Source: Filosporella fistucella (taxonomy: Eukaryota > Ascomycota > Leotiomycetes > Helotiales). From it: DNA of 64,000 nucleotides. Shown here piece after piece: positions 35,079 to 47,100 of the stretch (positions are counted from its first letter, which is position 1; each line of letters opens with the position of its first letter). The stretch is taken from assembly GCA_030077755.1 (NCBI GenBank), contig JAQJZZ010000017.1:868001-932000 (forward strand). Reading direction: 5' to 3'. The translations under genes were made by a program, and so were the position numbers. The notes under the pieces are model-generated. The model ran no database searches, had not been told where the DNA came from, and was given only the letters and a program-made list of their open reading frames with translations.

Positions 35079-37624
35079 TTATGTTCTAATTGCAAGTGAA
35101 GTCTCATCCGATCCAAGCAAATAAAGGACACGAGCCAACGTACCCATAAATCCCTTCGCCCAACTAAATTTCCCAGGATCAACACCAATTACATCTTTTG
35201 CCTCACTACCATCTGGGGCTCTCCAAACCCCATCCTCCTTACTGACCTCCCCATAGAGATGAGTGTTTTGATTTCTCCTCAGCCCATCAATCCAAGCCTT
35301 ACATACGAAAGCGCTGTCGAACATAACATTGATTTCTTGACTATGATACCAAGACTGAGTGTCTTGGTTTCCGTTGCCTTGTATACCGATATGCTCGTCC
35401 ACGATCATGACCTTGATATGGCAATCTCTTTTCTTCCTCTTTGCAACCAAAGGCTCGATTTGGTCTTTGCCGATGTAGAAAAAGTAATGTAGCTTCTGCT
35501 TACCGGCTGTGGAAAGACTGGTATACATTTTGTGTGCAATCATCTCGTTCGTCCCGCCTTGCTTGGGTAGAAGCTCACCCTGAGACTGTTAGACGTGATT
35601 CTTGGACTAAAGAGAGGGAAGCCTACAGTATCATTGTATCCAAGACATATGTAGCAGTACACGTCAATTCCTCGCTCACATGCTTCGATTATCGCTGGAA
35701 CAAGCGGCCCTGCATTCAAGGTAGGTGACTGGATGAATACATTCTTCTTCGCGTTGCGGAGTGCCGAGAGCCATGCTTCATTTTGTGGATTGTACACGGA
35801 GTGGTGATTTGGTGTTCCATATGGCTCTCGACAAACCATTGCAATTGGAAACGGCTCGTGAACTGGATGTGGGATGTACGGGGTCATCTCCTCGTGCGAC
35901 GGGCATTCTGGGGCAGTACCTTTGAAACCCACGTTTTTAGTATGATTTAGGTGCCGCGTTACAGCTTCAACACGAGTCTCGCCATTTTTTGGTGATACGG
36001 CTGTTTGTACTCGAGCGACTTCTCCGGCGATGTCATCATCGTAATGTGGATCGTCTGTAAGGTGCTCCGCAAGTAAATTGTGAAAGGGTGAGGGATGCTC
36101 GATTTGACCCTGTGGAAGAACTTGTTCGCCATGGCTCAGAAATTCCTCTGTCTCAGTATCAGGACCACTCGTGCCATTAGCATTTAGAGAAGCGATTTGA
36201 CTGCTTTTAAATCCATTGTTTTCGACATTCAAGTCGTTTTCGTTCGTTTCAGCGACATGCTCAACATCCCCAGTTGTTACGATGGCCCTCGCGTTTTCTT
36301 GCAACTTTTCACCAAGTTTCAGATCTTTGCCTTCACGCTCAGCATGTTCATGGTTACCATTCAGATTCAGTTGTTCAGCGCCGTTGACAAGGCTCTCACT
36401 CGATGACTGCGACCCACCAATAGGTCTAGTAACGCTTTCGGTAGTACTGGGTCCGGTCAAAATATTTGAGTCTGTACCATTTGCTTGGCTGGCAGCTTCC
36501 GGTGGGATGACACCTGGTTGATTAATTGCTCTTGACTTATACTTGTACGCATTTTGCCCGTCTAACTTCTTCGGATGGACTACAGCTGAGTGGCCCTCAA
36601 TCGATCCATTCTGCGAAAATATTCTGTCATGATTTGAACTGAAAGAGGGTACCCCGCCCTGCACAGCAGGGGAATTGTGGCTTGGTAGTGGTGGTTCTAG
36701 CTTATTGTTCCACGAGATCAAGGCCATGTCGTAAAGCGAATCAACAATTGGTCCTTCCAAATGTGTCATCATTTCCATGTTATCGTTATCCTGAATATTA
36801 TTGCTTTGTAAAACAGCGTACTTTCTGTCGACAATCATGTATTTGCAATGGAAAGTCCCAACCAGTGGACGATGGTAATTGACCACCTGAAGGTCAATAT
36901 TCGGGATTTCCTCTGGTGGAGGAATGCCAACCGTTTTTCCTGTGTAATCCTTTTCCGATACCGCAAAATGATTATCGAATAGTTGTTTTGGGCTTCCTCG
37001 GTCGTATTCGAGTTTGAACACTATTTTGTCTCCTCGTGCTCCTGCTCTTTTTGAAAGTTCTCTCATCGCATTTGTTATATATTTTGATGCTACTGAGTTC
37101 TGCCAGTAATTCGTCGCAAGGATAACTTCCTTATCGGCACGAACGATGAGATTCGACATGTGTCGCATAATATCAGGGACACTTACAAATGTTAGCTTTG
37201 ACCCGTAGAAGCAGTGGGAATACATACACAGAGATGACCGTCAAAGGGATAGTACCACAACTGCCCATTAATGAGGGACTGACCATACAGCCAGAAACGC
37301 TATTATCTAATGTGCATAATACATCATGGTACATCTGCTCAGTTAGAAAGGTCATATTGCATTTGTTTAACAACTTACTCGTAAGAACAATTCGCTGGGC
37401 TTGGTAGGTCCCCAATTGCCGCACTCTAAGGCTCTCTGCAGATCTTCTGGGGTATGTTTATCTCGATGTTGTATTGCGGTTGATTTGCTATCTTTCTCTC
37501 CCGCTGCATGTCCACCATATAGCTTCTTCCACGCGTCTCCAGGTGCTATTGTCGGATCTTGTGCCAGGAGGGCAGACACGCTCTCCTTGCTCGTACAGAG
37601 CTTATATACTTTGTCTGAAATCAT
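35079..37624 (-). CDS. Phospholipase D family protein with two HKD motifs
   Basis: Four exons (37624-37379, 37334-37228, 37181-35627, 35579-35079) encode 802 aa. Each intron has a GT donor, an AG acceptor and ctaac/ctaact-like branch text. Two HKD half-sites are present: HCKYMIVDRKYAVLQSNN in the middle and HIKVMIVDEHIGIQGNGN near the C-terminus, so a full bilobal active site is expected. Between them sits a disordered Asn/Ser/Glu-rich insert of about 230 residues (FSSNHDRI... to ...EAVTRHLNHTK). The upstream half includes EVILATNYWQNSVASKYI. PLD enzymes act on phosphodiesters such as phosphatidylcholine or cardiolipin; here no PX/PH domain is visible, so this is not the classical Spo14 type. 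It is divergent from gmf1. Confidence 0.9.
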
Positions 37625-38552
37625 CCTTGCGGTTTCCTTCGAGAAATTGAGGCTTCGAAATCAGTTGAAGACGAGAACAATGAGCTTTCACTGTGCTGCT
37701 GGTCAACAAGACAGGGGAAGCTGGAAAAGTCAAGAAGATTATAAAATATATTGAATCTATGGAAGATCATGGCGGAATTGGCGGAAAGCCGTCTGTCTTT
37801 GTAGGGCTACCACAATCAATTGACCCGAGAGGATTCGCGGCCATCTTCTTTGGGTCTTGGAATGATGGCAAATTGCAGTTGGTTGGAGTTTTGCGGGCGG
37901 GGTGGATGACGGTTTATCGCAGGGATTGTGCCAAGCTTTGCCAAGCTTTCACTAAGTAAGGCAGATCTAGCTATTATTGAAAAAAGACTAGAATCAGACC
38001 AGATTTTTGGTACAAGGTCCTTGAGTAGTCCGTTGTAATTGGCTCCTTGCCGGCTATACGGAAGTGAAGATTAAAAGACAGAGTTTTGAGGGTCCACAGA
38101 CACATGGGCTTTTGAGACAACATCTAGGATAACCTGGATGCATATGTCGGACATTGCGAGCATCGTCATTGCTAAAGTCAGATATCAGCTTTCTAATTGC
38201 ACAATCCTTTATTCTTGGTCAATGATGTCCACTTCAGGTAGGTACCAAGGCTCTCCAAGAAAAGACAACCACATCCTTTCCACCAATGCGATTGCTTTTA
38301 CAACTGCCCTATTCAAGTATTTACAGCACAGGGAAATGCATAGTCCACACCGACATACGTCATGCCAGATGCTGGAGAGTTCTCAACGGTTCTGATTAGA
38401 TAAGATCTTTGCTGACTTGACGAACTCGGTTAAATGACCCCACCAAGTGTGGATAAACGACAACGAGACGAGGCTGGAACGTGTAGCTCTCACTTGAAGC
38501 TTTACAGAGAAGCCAGACTCGTCACATTACAGCTGCGCTGTATATCGCAAAA
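37625..38552. other. Divergent promoter region of PLD and gmf1 genes
   Basis: A frame at 37693-37959 has no ATG start and no domain, and is not called. Otherwise no coding signal. Confidence 0.45.
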
Positions 38553-39234
38553 ATGGTATCAATTCTGGGATCGCTGTGATTGTTAGAAGTCGCTAATACT
38601 TATTTCCAGGCCTCCGAATCAAGACTCTACACCTTCAGTCAAGAGAGCAAAGATCACCTTCGCAAATTCCGTCTCGGAACCTCGCGCGCAAATGATCCAC
38701 AAGCGGTGATTTGTATGTTCGTCTCCCTCATATTTCTGCCCCCGAGGCCCTTCGAAATCTGCCAGCGCATCTCAGTGATATATGCTGCTAAGCAATAAGA
38801 GAGGGGTAAAAGGCTGAGATTGAGGCTGATAAACCCCGCAGATATGATCGATAAACATACTCTCGAAATCAAGCAGGATGAAGAGAAAACTGTCTATACG
38901 AACCTTGAAGAGATAGGTGATGATCTGCCAGACCACTCGCCGCGATTTGTGCTCTTGAGCTATCCTTTGACTTTGGTATGATCCTTGCTGGCTCTTGATA
39001 TGCCACTTTCGGGGAAACTATGCTAATTTTCAAATCTATGAATAGCCTTCAGGTCGCCTCTCAGTTCCATATGTCCTCCTCTACTATCTCCCTGTTACCT
39101 GCAACGCCGAATTGCGAATGTTGTACGCTGGCGCCAAAGAGTTGATGAGGAATACGGCTGAGGTGGGAAAGGTAATCGAGATTGACAGCGCCGATGACTT
39201 GGAGGAGTTGCCTGCCAAATTAGGGGCTGCGTAA
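38553..39234 (+). CDS. gmf1: Glia maturation factor homologue (ADF-H family, Aim7/Gmf1)
   Basis: Four exons: 38553-38555 (ATG only), 38610-38712, 38842-38975 and 39046-39234, giving 142 aa, exactly GMF size. The protein reads MASESRLYTFSQESKDHLRK and RFRLGTSRANDPQAVIY. After that come MIDKHTLEIKQDEE, LPDHSPRFVLLSYPL and the C-terminal block PYVLLYYLPVTCNAELRMLY that defines GMF. GMF binds Arp2/3 and prunes actin branches at the cell cortex and endocytic sites. The ATG-only first exon, a 54-nt intron starting gtatca and the cag acceptor restore the conserved second residue Ala. The introns in the body have gtatgt and gtatga donors. Not visible as an unspliced frame. Confidence 0.93.
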
Positions 39235-39718
39235 TTACCATGCATATGCTGGAATGATAATGAAGTCCCTCGAATTATGGCATTCTCGTGTGTCGCAAAT
39301 CCACGAGGATACATATATTCTTTCGTGTGTATATCGCGCTTTTACAACTAAATAATTTCGAAGTCGAAATCACTTTTGTTGGTTTTCATGGGCTTTTGTT
39401 ATATTTACTAGATATGCTGCGATTATGATCGTTGAAACCTCGTAAGTAGGGATGATCAGGTGCTTCACAGAGTGCTTGCGAATTCCGTAGATACCCGGGT
39501 TCCGCTTTGGGCACAAGTGTTGGGAACCAGACCCAGGATGGCGAAGATCAGGATTTTTCTGTTTCACAGTTTGGAATGAGATGCTAGCAAGAAATTTCCA
39601 TTTAGTCACTTCTGCCAAAGCCAATCACCGCAATTCCAGACTTATTGAATGCCTTTCCTCCCGTGGCTAACGACCACGAACCGCCAGACGGTAACACATC
39701 TCAGATCTCCTCCCATTC
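39235..39718. other. Intergenic between convergent genes
   Basis: Holds the 3' ends of gmf1 and the small Gly/Ser/Tyr-rich protein gene. Nothing coding seen. Confidence 0.5.
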
Positions 39719-40117
39719 TTACTTCTTGTAAACATTGCCATCCGGAGCAGTGTATGTGGCACTTCCTTTACCATCGTTGTAATAGGTCGAACCGTTACCA
39801 TTGCTGTAATAGTAGGAACCATCTTTATTTAATTTAGCAGCAGAACTTAATACGGTGGAAGACTGGAGGCTTACCGGAGTTGCTGTAATGATAGGCTGGG
39901 CCACCGGGTTGAGAACGAGTATCGTAATCGTTTCCCTGGAGGCAGGATTCAGCAAGGAGAAGACACTGTGGATGGCACAGAGACATACCTGGCTGTTGGT
40001 GCCATAACCAGTGATGGTATATGGCGTGTAGCTTGAAGAGCCAGAGTGGCCAGCAGAGCCGGAGCCACCCTGAGAGTTGCCTTGGGAGCTTTCTTGAGAA
40101 TTACCCTTGCCAGACAT
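39719..40117 (-). CDS. Conserved small Gly/Ser/Tyr/Asn-rich fungal protein
   Basis: Three exons (40117-39989, 39935-39875, 39822-39719) encode 97 aa. The N-terminus is Gly/Ser/Gln-rich (GNSQESSQGNSQGGSGSAG). The core reads YTITGYGTNSQGNDYDTRS, YHYSNSDGSYYYSNGNGS and TYYNDGKGSATYTAPDG. I recall this YSNSDGSYYYSN-type core from other filamentous ascomycetes as an uncharacterised family; that is memory, not a search. No signal peptide or membrane segment. All three exons are needed to build the tyrosine-rich core, and both introns have clean sites. Function unknown; the low-complexity composition suggests a flexible or assembly-prone protein. Confidence 0.82.
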   Translation of the reverse strand: MSGKGNSQESSQGNSQGGSGSAGHSGSSSYTPYTITGYGTNSQVCLCAIHSVFSLLNPASRETITILVLNPVAQPIITATPVSLQSSTVLSSAAKLNKDGSYYYSNGNGSTYYNDGKGSATYTAPDGNVYKK

Positions 40118-42537
40118 GGTGATGAAGGTTGGTGTTTATTTCGAGTGGTTCTGTCTTTGGTTCAGATTGTAGTTGGGTAATGTCAATGTGGATGAAAGTG
40201 GATAAAAAGATCGTTATTCATGATCAGAGCCGGGGCTTTAAATACTAAAGGAGGAAGGCAAAAGTCCGAGTGAATTTGGAGAGGAAATCGCGTTCTTCCA
40301 TAGAGAGCGACGCACAGCACTTGCCGCAGGGTATGAAGCCGTAAATGAACTTTTGCAGCATTTGACCACAAAGAAATTGTTGAGAAAATTGGACGTTTTC
40401 CGCTGAGCTGAGTCTACAAAATCTAAAACATGTCTTTTTGAGAGATTCAGGAAAGAATCTCGGCACTGGGGAAGTTGTTGCCGATGGTGAAGAGAGGTGT
40501 TAAATCTTTGTGGAAGTTTGGTAACACCGCTCAAGCTAAGACGTTAAGTTGTGGTAGCAAGATCTGCCAGGACGGGAGTGAAGGGAAAGCACAGCGCGCG
40601 ATCACATGATCTCGTGTGCCCCACCCAGGTGGAACTCCTTCCGGCAATTTGACCTCCCCTTTCTTTCCATCATACACTCTGGTTTGATAGCCCCCAAATA
40701 CTCCCGCACTGTAAGAAACTTACAATACTGCCACTAACTACGAATTGAATTGGAGTATATTCAAATCAAACCCTTTCTTCAACGTCTGGACATTCACATA
40801 AATAATGCAACATGAGTGCCGTACTAGTTACAAAGCTCCCAGGCTTTATTACTGGATAGTGCTAGATACGTTACAAAAATTAAAGTCTTTCGTATTTGCA
40901 ATGCTAGCTTAAAATTATTCAATTTGGGGACAATCGTCCCTCGAAATCACTCTATATTCAAGCCTTTATTGTACAACAAAGCAAACACAACCGCTATCCT
41001 TATTGTGGACTAAGGTCTGCCACTAAAGTGTAAGGTATACATCTAATGGGAGGTCATGGAAAACCAGAACTTTCTTTCCACCGCCCCGACCACCGCTTTC
41101 TAGTGGCAACAGGAAGCGTAGGCCGCGAGTTCACTTCAGTTGCGAGTTGCTTTATTAGCAAGTACATTCTTAGCTCTTTACAAATTAACTGAGTGAGGTG
41201 TGCTGAGAATTCAAGTTCCGCTTGTAATGCAAGTATTGGGGAAGCAATGGTGTACAAAACTCGATTGATTCCTCTGATGCAAGATGCATCTAAAACGGCA
41301 CACACAGAGTAGTCAAGCAGCCATAAATTGTACATAGCGAAGCGCTCGCGGTTTGTATTCTTTCGTAAGAATTAGCTCAATCAACTCGCCCAACAATAGT
41401 CATATCAATGGTATTGTAATAACTGATGCCAATGCGAAAGCAGCGTCATAGGCATCCAATTCATGCCAATGAATTGAATGCATCCCAAGCTATGATCCCT
41501 TCAGTATTTGTTGTAATATGATGTCCGTAAGAAAGGGAGAACTTTGCTGAGCCATGAAGGCTCTATATACTGAGCACATGGGATAAGTTTTCTAGTGGAG
41601 GCGTGCATCTGACCGTGGAGCAAGACTACACGTCTTTTCCGTACCCAGGTAAACAACAATGACAAAATACAGCATGATCAAATGACTTCAACGTGTCAAT
41701 CAATATGCTGGATGCTATCCAGATAGAGAGCTCTAGGGTGGACGATAGAAATTGCAAATAACCATAGAATTGCGTGGGCCATCGAACAAGAATCCCTAAG
41801 TCCGGTATCGAGGAACAATCCATCATGCCCATTGACAATCTTCATTGGAAATTGAGGAAAAGCAGCAACAGATCATTATTCATATCAGAACTCAAGTGCA
41901 AGCTTTGAGGCTGAAAGTAAACAAAGAACTTTCTTTTTTCATCCAGTCTGCAAGTCTGCCTCAAAGCAAAACCATTTGAATCATCACCGCAAATGACGCC
42001 CTAAGCTTGCCTCAAAATGGATTGGCTAGAACAAGCGTCCCCAAAGAGCGCACACTCATTGAAATATCTCTCTTCATGGAAACAATCCCTTCCAATTTCG
42101 GACTCTTGCACACAAGATATTGAAATTCATAGTTCTGCTCGGACGAGAAATACACTCGCCACTGAGCATCCTCGTGACTTCGTGTGCATCTTAGCGGATC
42201 CTGAAGTGGGGTGTGACACCTTCTACACGTCCAGGCCAGAATCACACTCTTCAATCACCCATATTCCTCCGTTCAGTCCTTCGCTCTCATCACAGATTTT
42301 ATCTCCCATTTCGGCGGATTATCGCGATACAAAATTCGACAATTCATCGGTGCTGACACGTCTGCCTCAGCGGACGCGTGGCTGCTCAATCCTCCACCAT
42401 CGCGACTTGGTCCGAGTACGACATCCCGGCCCAAGCCGCCACGACCACATTGAAGACATTGCAGATCTGTTTACATATCAACGATATCCAACAGAGTCAA
42501 CATCCACGAGAGGACATCTCGTTCATCGCGAGGACCG
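40118..42537. other. Long spacer, no supported gene
   Basis: 2.4 kb upstream of the Whi5-like gene. Frames at 40238-40534, 41054-41335 and 41626-41838 have no domain. A frame at 42017-42715 overlaps the start of the Whi5-like gene out of phase and is probably leader sequence. A long transcribed 5' leader is possible. Confidence 0.4.
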
Positions 42538-44118
42538 ATGGAGCCTCATCAACTGGCGAAAGCCGCTCTCTATGAAGTCGCACAATCTGCGAACACGAGT
42601 CATCGCGACACCTCTGCGGGTAAATTTGCAGCAACGAGCGCGACGGGTAGTGACATGGAGCTGTCCAGGACAACCAAGAGAGGGAGTGATAGGATTGGAA
42701 GCACCAGTCAAATAGACCGCCCTATATCTGGGTCTGAAAGCACCATGTCTCGGAAAGTTACAGCACAAGAAGGTCTAGAAAATCCAGGATTCGGACTACA
42801 GGCAACATCGAGTAACAACTCGCAAAACACTGTCGATAGTCAAGAGGGGGCGTCAACGCCGCCAACATCGACCTCGGATGGGTTCTCATCTCAAAGTACT
42901 AATCCAGAAAGCCAACTATCACAGTTATCGCAGCTCTCGCAACTCGCCGCGGCTCAGCAGCCTTTGGCAAATGTCACGACGCGACCGAGTCTTACAATTG
43001 CTCCTACTGCTGGACAAAAACGAACAGCGGATGGGCAAGTGAAGCCATTGTCAGCTTCACCGAAAAGCCCATACGTTCGCGGGCATGTGAGGAATACTAG
43101 CATGGTGAGCAATGCCTCTACGGGTAGTAAAATTGGAGAGGTAAGACCGTATCAATTCTGAATTGTGCCTCAGACTAACATCTTCTAGTTGTCATCAGAA
43201 CTTCGAACGCGGCTTTCTTATGCAATGGTCAAGGTCAATAATGGATGGCAATCAAATTCAATTGATGAGGTAGAATCACTAGCCTCTCAAGCGGGGTCGC
43301 CAGCCTCTTCCAATTCAACGCTGAATGCTCGTCGGAATCAACTTGCATCCCCTAGAACAACCATAGCAACTATACAAGGGTCAAATAGTATTCCACAACC
43401 CCACCAACCTGTGGCCGACTTCGATTTATATTCTCGAGGTGACCAACCATCCAGGACTTATGAGTCGTTTTGGCGTGATCATTCAACTGCAAACTACCCC
43501 GCTCATCGCCTCCAACAACCATCAATCATTTCTCCTCCCTCAAAGAGCCTTGGCCCTCCCGCTGATATACGTCCAGCTCCATCCTCTCGACGTTCTGGAA
43601 CACCAAAATTCAGCAAGCCTCCAGTAATACCTGGACAAGGATCTAATTCACCCTTCAATACCTCGGCTCCACGAACCCCACTCCGAACAGACTTCAGAGA
43701 AAATACTGTAATACAAACACCGACACAGAAAACCCTTCAAGAACAGGACGCTATTGAGACTTTGCTTTTCATGAGCAGCCCTGGAAACTCTGGAAATATG
43801 GGCCACAATTTTCCTCCGCCTAGAAATCAAGGGTCGCCACAACAGAGTCCTTTGCGAGCCGAATTCAACACAAATCCGAGAAATGCTCATGGAAGACGGG
43901 TTGAATTTGACGCCGTAGCTAGTAATAGCACTGGTAGTAGTGAAGCTAGTGGTGCCGATTACCGAAGCAAATTCAGAGGCAAAGCTGTCACTCGAGATCG
44001 AGTAAGAGGTGAAGCTATTGACAGAATGTTGGACGAAATGGGAGATTCAAGCAGTGATGAGGAGGAAATACCTCTGAATCGTGGTGGTCCTTGGAAGGTA
44101 GCCATGGGTAAGGCATGA
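42538..44118 (+). CDS. Whi5-like G1/S transcription repressor
   Basis: Exons 42538-43140 and 43189-44118, with a 48-nt intron, give 510 aa. The diagnostic piece is right after the splice: LSSELRTRLSYAMVKVNNGW then QSNSIDEVESL, matching the short Whi5/Nrm1 (GTB) domain that binds SBF/MBF. A second conserved motif, AIETLLFMSSPGNS, is also typical of filamentous Whi5-like proteins. The rest is disordered and rich in Ser/Pro/Thr, with many S/T-P sites suited to CDK phosphorylation (TPTQKT, SPKSPY). A triplet repeat makes SQLSQLSQLSQL, and the tail is acidic (SSSDEEEIP). Whi5 represses G1 cyclin genes until inactivated by CDK. The family call is fairly firm; the exact orthologue (Whi5 or Nrm1) is not. 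Confidence 0.78.
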
Positions 44119-47100
44119 TGCACTCCGGTCACTGTCTTGCGAATCAAAGTACATAGTTACGACTTCTCTTCACATATGGAGTTCATGCCTGGATCTGTAG
44201 TGACGCAGAACCTTTGGGCGTCACATGATACCCTATTTGGTTATTTCAAAGACTTATGATGAACGATCTCTTTAAGTCATTGGGGGTTGCATTGGTTTTG
44301 GGAGTTATTCTTGGGATTTTTGCATTTTTCTGGAAGGCTCATGGCCCCGAGATGGATATTCATTTGAAGTGGTCTTCAGTATATAACTTAAGCATAGTCA
44401 TCATATGCACATATCGGTCAGATTAATTACCTGTTCACAAAGGGGGTACAATTCGGATTCGTTCAACTTTCAGGGTGGTTTCCTTTTCCGCTATCATTGT
44501 ATCTGTGGTGAAATTGTGAAATAGCCCCAAGATTACCATATTACCTTATTCAGCATTGCAATATTCATCACTTGCTTGCCTACTCCTCCACATCCAAGCA
44601 ATATTCTACGCAGAAAAACGCCAAAAACTCCATTCCCCGCCCCGGGATCCAATCTAGAAACAAGTACCCCTCGGCACCTCTCCTCCCGCCATCCCAAAAC
44701 CGCAACAATCACAAGATTCAGCCGGTAATCTCAACTCCTCCCCACCAAGTGAGCCTCATCTCCCATCCGACGGGAAGTAAGCTTTCCGGGGAACACATTT
44801 GCTAATCCCAACTGAGATCTCGCAAGATTATCCTGTCTTTCTTAGAGTACGATAGATACACTTGGCTGGGTCCATGCCACACGCGAAACGAGAGTAGGAA
44901 ACAATATGGTTACGGATAAGAGATGGTGATCTGTGCTTTCTCTTACTCTTCGTATACCAAGGAGGGACTCGACAGAGACAAGCTTTCCTCGTTTATCACC
45001 TTTGGAATTAGTGAATGTGCTAAGATGAATTAAGCTATACCTCTGCCTTTAAGATTTTATAATTGGTGGACAGAAAGAAGCCTACATTCATGTTTTACAT
45101 CCTCTATCCACGTGATTGCCTAAGCTGGGAACGAAGAGAAGCATGAATGATCTCCCTCAGCCACGTTTGATGTGCTTAGCCGATGCAGCGGACAGTGTCG
45201 TAATGTGTTCTTCCGTCGGGAGGGAAGGGATCATGATGCGTGGTGATCTGAGGATCTTGCGGCTCATTTGCTTTTGAGGTTATGGGTAAGAGGAGATGAG
45301 GTGAGGGAGATTGGGGATATATTGTTATATGGAGAGGGAAATTGGGGTGGTTTGAGGTGGTTATGCAGATGGATTTAATTGCATGTTATGGAGTGGGGGG
45401 ACTTTCTTTTTTACCTGTCGGCTTCTTTTATTATAGCGGTCTTCGGATTCATCACGTCTAACCTGCAAAGATGGGTAGGTTGTAAAAGAAGAAGAAGTAA
45501 TACATGCCACGCTACACCCAGACGATCTTCCTCTCAAGCTTTCCAGCCCGAAAACACCAAGCCAACGCCAAAGCCCTCCACTCGTTTTATCAGCGTACCA
45601 TGATTCAGTTCCTCTTACCACATTCTCTCAACCAATGGAAATTCGTCCTTGACAGAGAGAAAACGTTTCATGATGTGCAGCCAGAACGTTTCAAGCGCTC
45701 GCGATGCGAGATCGTGGCGTTAAGGGCGATTGGGTAAAAGGTTGAAGAACGGGCGCCAAGATGGCGTGTTTTATGTGCCAAGACTGTGGAGACTTGGAGG
45801 GAAAGCTTCGGTTCCGAAGAGAACTCAGCTGTTTTGTGAGTTGGATTTTCTTTTGTGAATATTGAAGGTCTTTGGTTGAAGTGCTGAGGATGGTGTTTGG
45901 TGTGTTACTGTTACTGTACCTATGGTTGCGAGGTGCCTACCTACCCTAGGTACCTTAGGTAAGTAGCTGGGGGACTTCGCTAGGGTGATGTAGCAACCAT
46001 CTGCTGAAGGTGTTGCGGTTCGAAAGTCTCTTTACTTGAACCACTGCAGTATAATAATCTACATGCACGTATATCATAGTCCATCATCATATCCAGACAA
46101 TATTGCACAAAAGCACAAGGAAACACTTTATATAATTGGTCCAAAAATTCTAATTCCAATAATCCACAAAAAGGTATCTGATTGGTTCCCATCCCAGCAC
46201 TGGCGCTCCACTCTCGAAAAATGTAGTGCCGTTTCATCTCTCTCGAACGGGCTTCTCGAAACGCTGGTTCGGCTGCACCAGCCTGCGTTGGATGATCTTT
46301 AATCTGGACGACGCAAACATTTTGGGATCTCGCTCCCGAAAATGCACTGCGGTGGGAAATGAGATGGTCTGCTTTCTTGGAGAGGATAATCTATTTGAGG
46401 TGGGATATATATTGGTTTGGGTGTTTTGGGGGCTTGGTATGGAGTGTTTTTCTCTCTGACGAGGAGCGTGTTGAGATGACGTGTGAGACGGACCGGTCTT
46501 GATTTAAGTTTTCTCTATTATGAGAGAATGCTGTTGTGTCACTCACTCACTCTCCCTCTGCAAAGGATGACATGCCTCTGTTTCCGTTTCTAATTGTTTC
46601 TGAAAAAGCTCCCTTACTGAAAGCTTGATTGGAGCTCAAGAGGAGTGACGAGTGAGTGGACATCAGGGGTAAGTCATTTGCTCCAGCTCGAGTGCAAGAG
46701 ATCCAGATCGCCAAGTTGAGCAGCGGATTTGCTTCAGGGGAGAAAAAAAGTGGAAGCCAGACAAAGCAGGAATTGACGATTGCTTGAAATTACAGTGGCT
46801 TGCTTGGAAAGCAGATCTCCGGTCTTGGAAATCTTGAATCTTGATATTTGATTTTTTCAAGTGATGTGCAAAGATCTGATTAATGATATGCATAAGTAAT
46901 ATCCATAGGGAAACGCTCAAAGTAAAATTTCCACTTAGATCTCGCTCTAGTCATTGACTTCCACCAATTACAGATGCCAGTCTCAAATAGCATTAGCTGT
47001 CAAACCAGACAAGCTCTCCCATTGATTTATTTCAAGTCACGGGTAAAAGTGTAACCAGAGCATGTCAGTGGACGACCTCGCACACAATAGCGAGGTCAGC

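Noticed and set aside
37693..37959. Plus-strand frame near the PLD start
   Set aside because: Begins with a non-ATG codon, has no recognisable domain and lies in a divergent promoter region.
42017..42715. 232-codon plus-strand frame
   Set aside because: Overlaps the Whi5-like first exon in another frame and has Ser/His/Arg-rich, non-natural composition; more likely leader sequence.
47074..47097. Inverted repeat gacctcg/cgaggtc with a 10-nt loop
   Set aside because: Too short and isolated to call a regulatory element or terminator; recorded only within the spacer entry.
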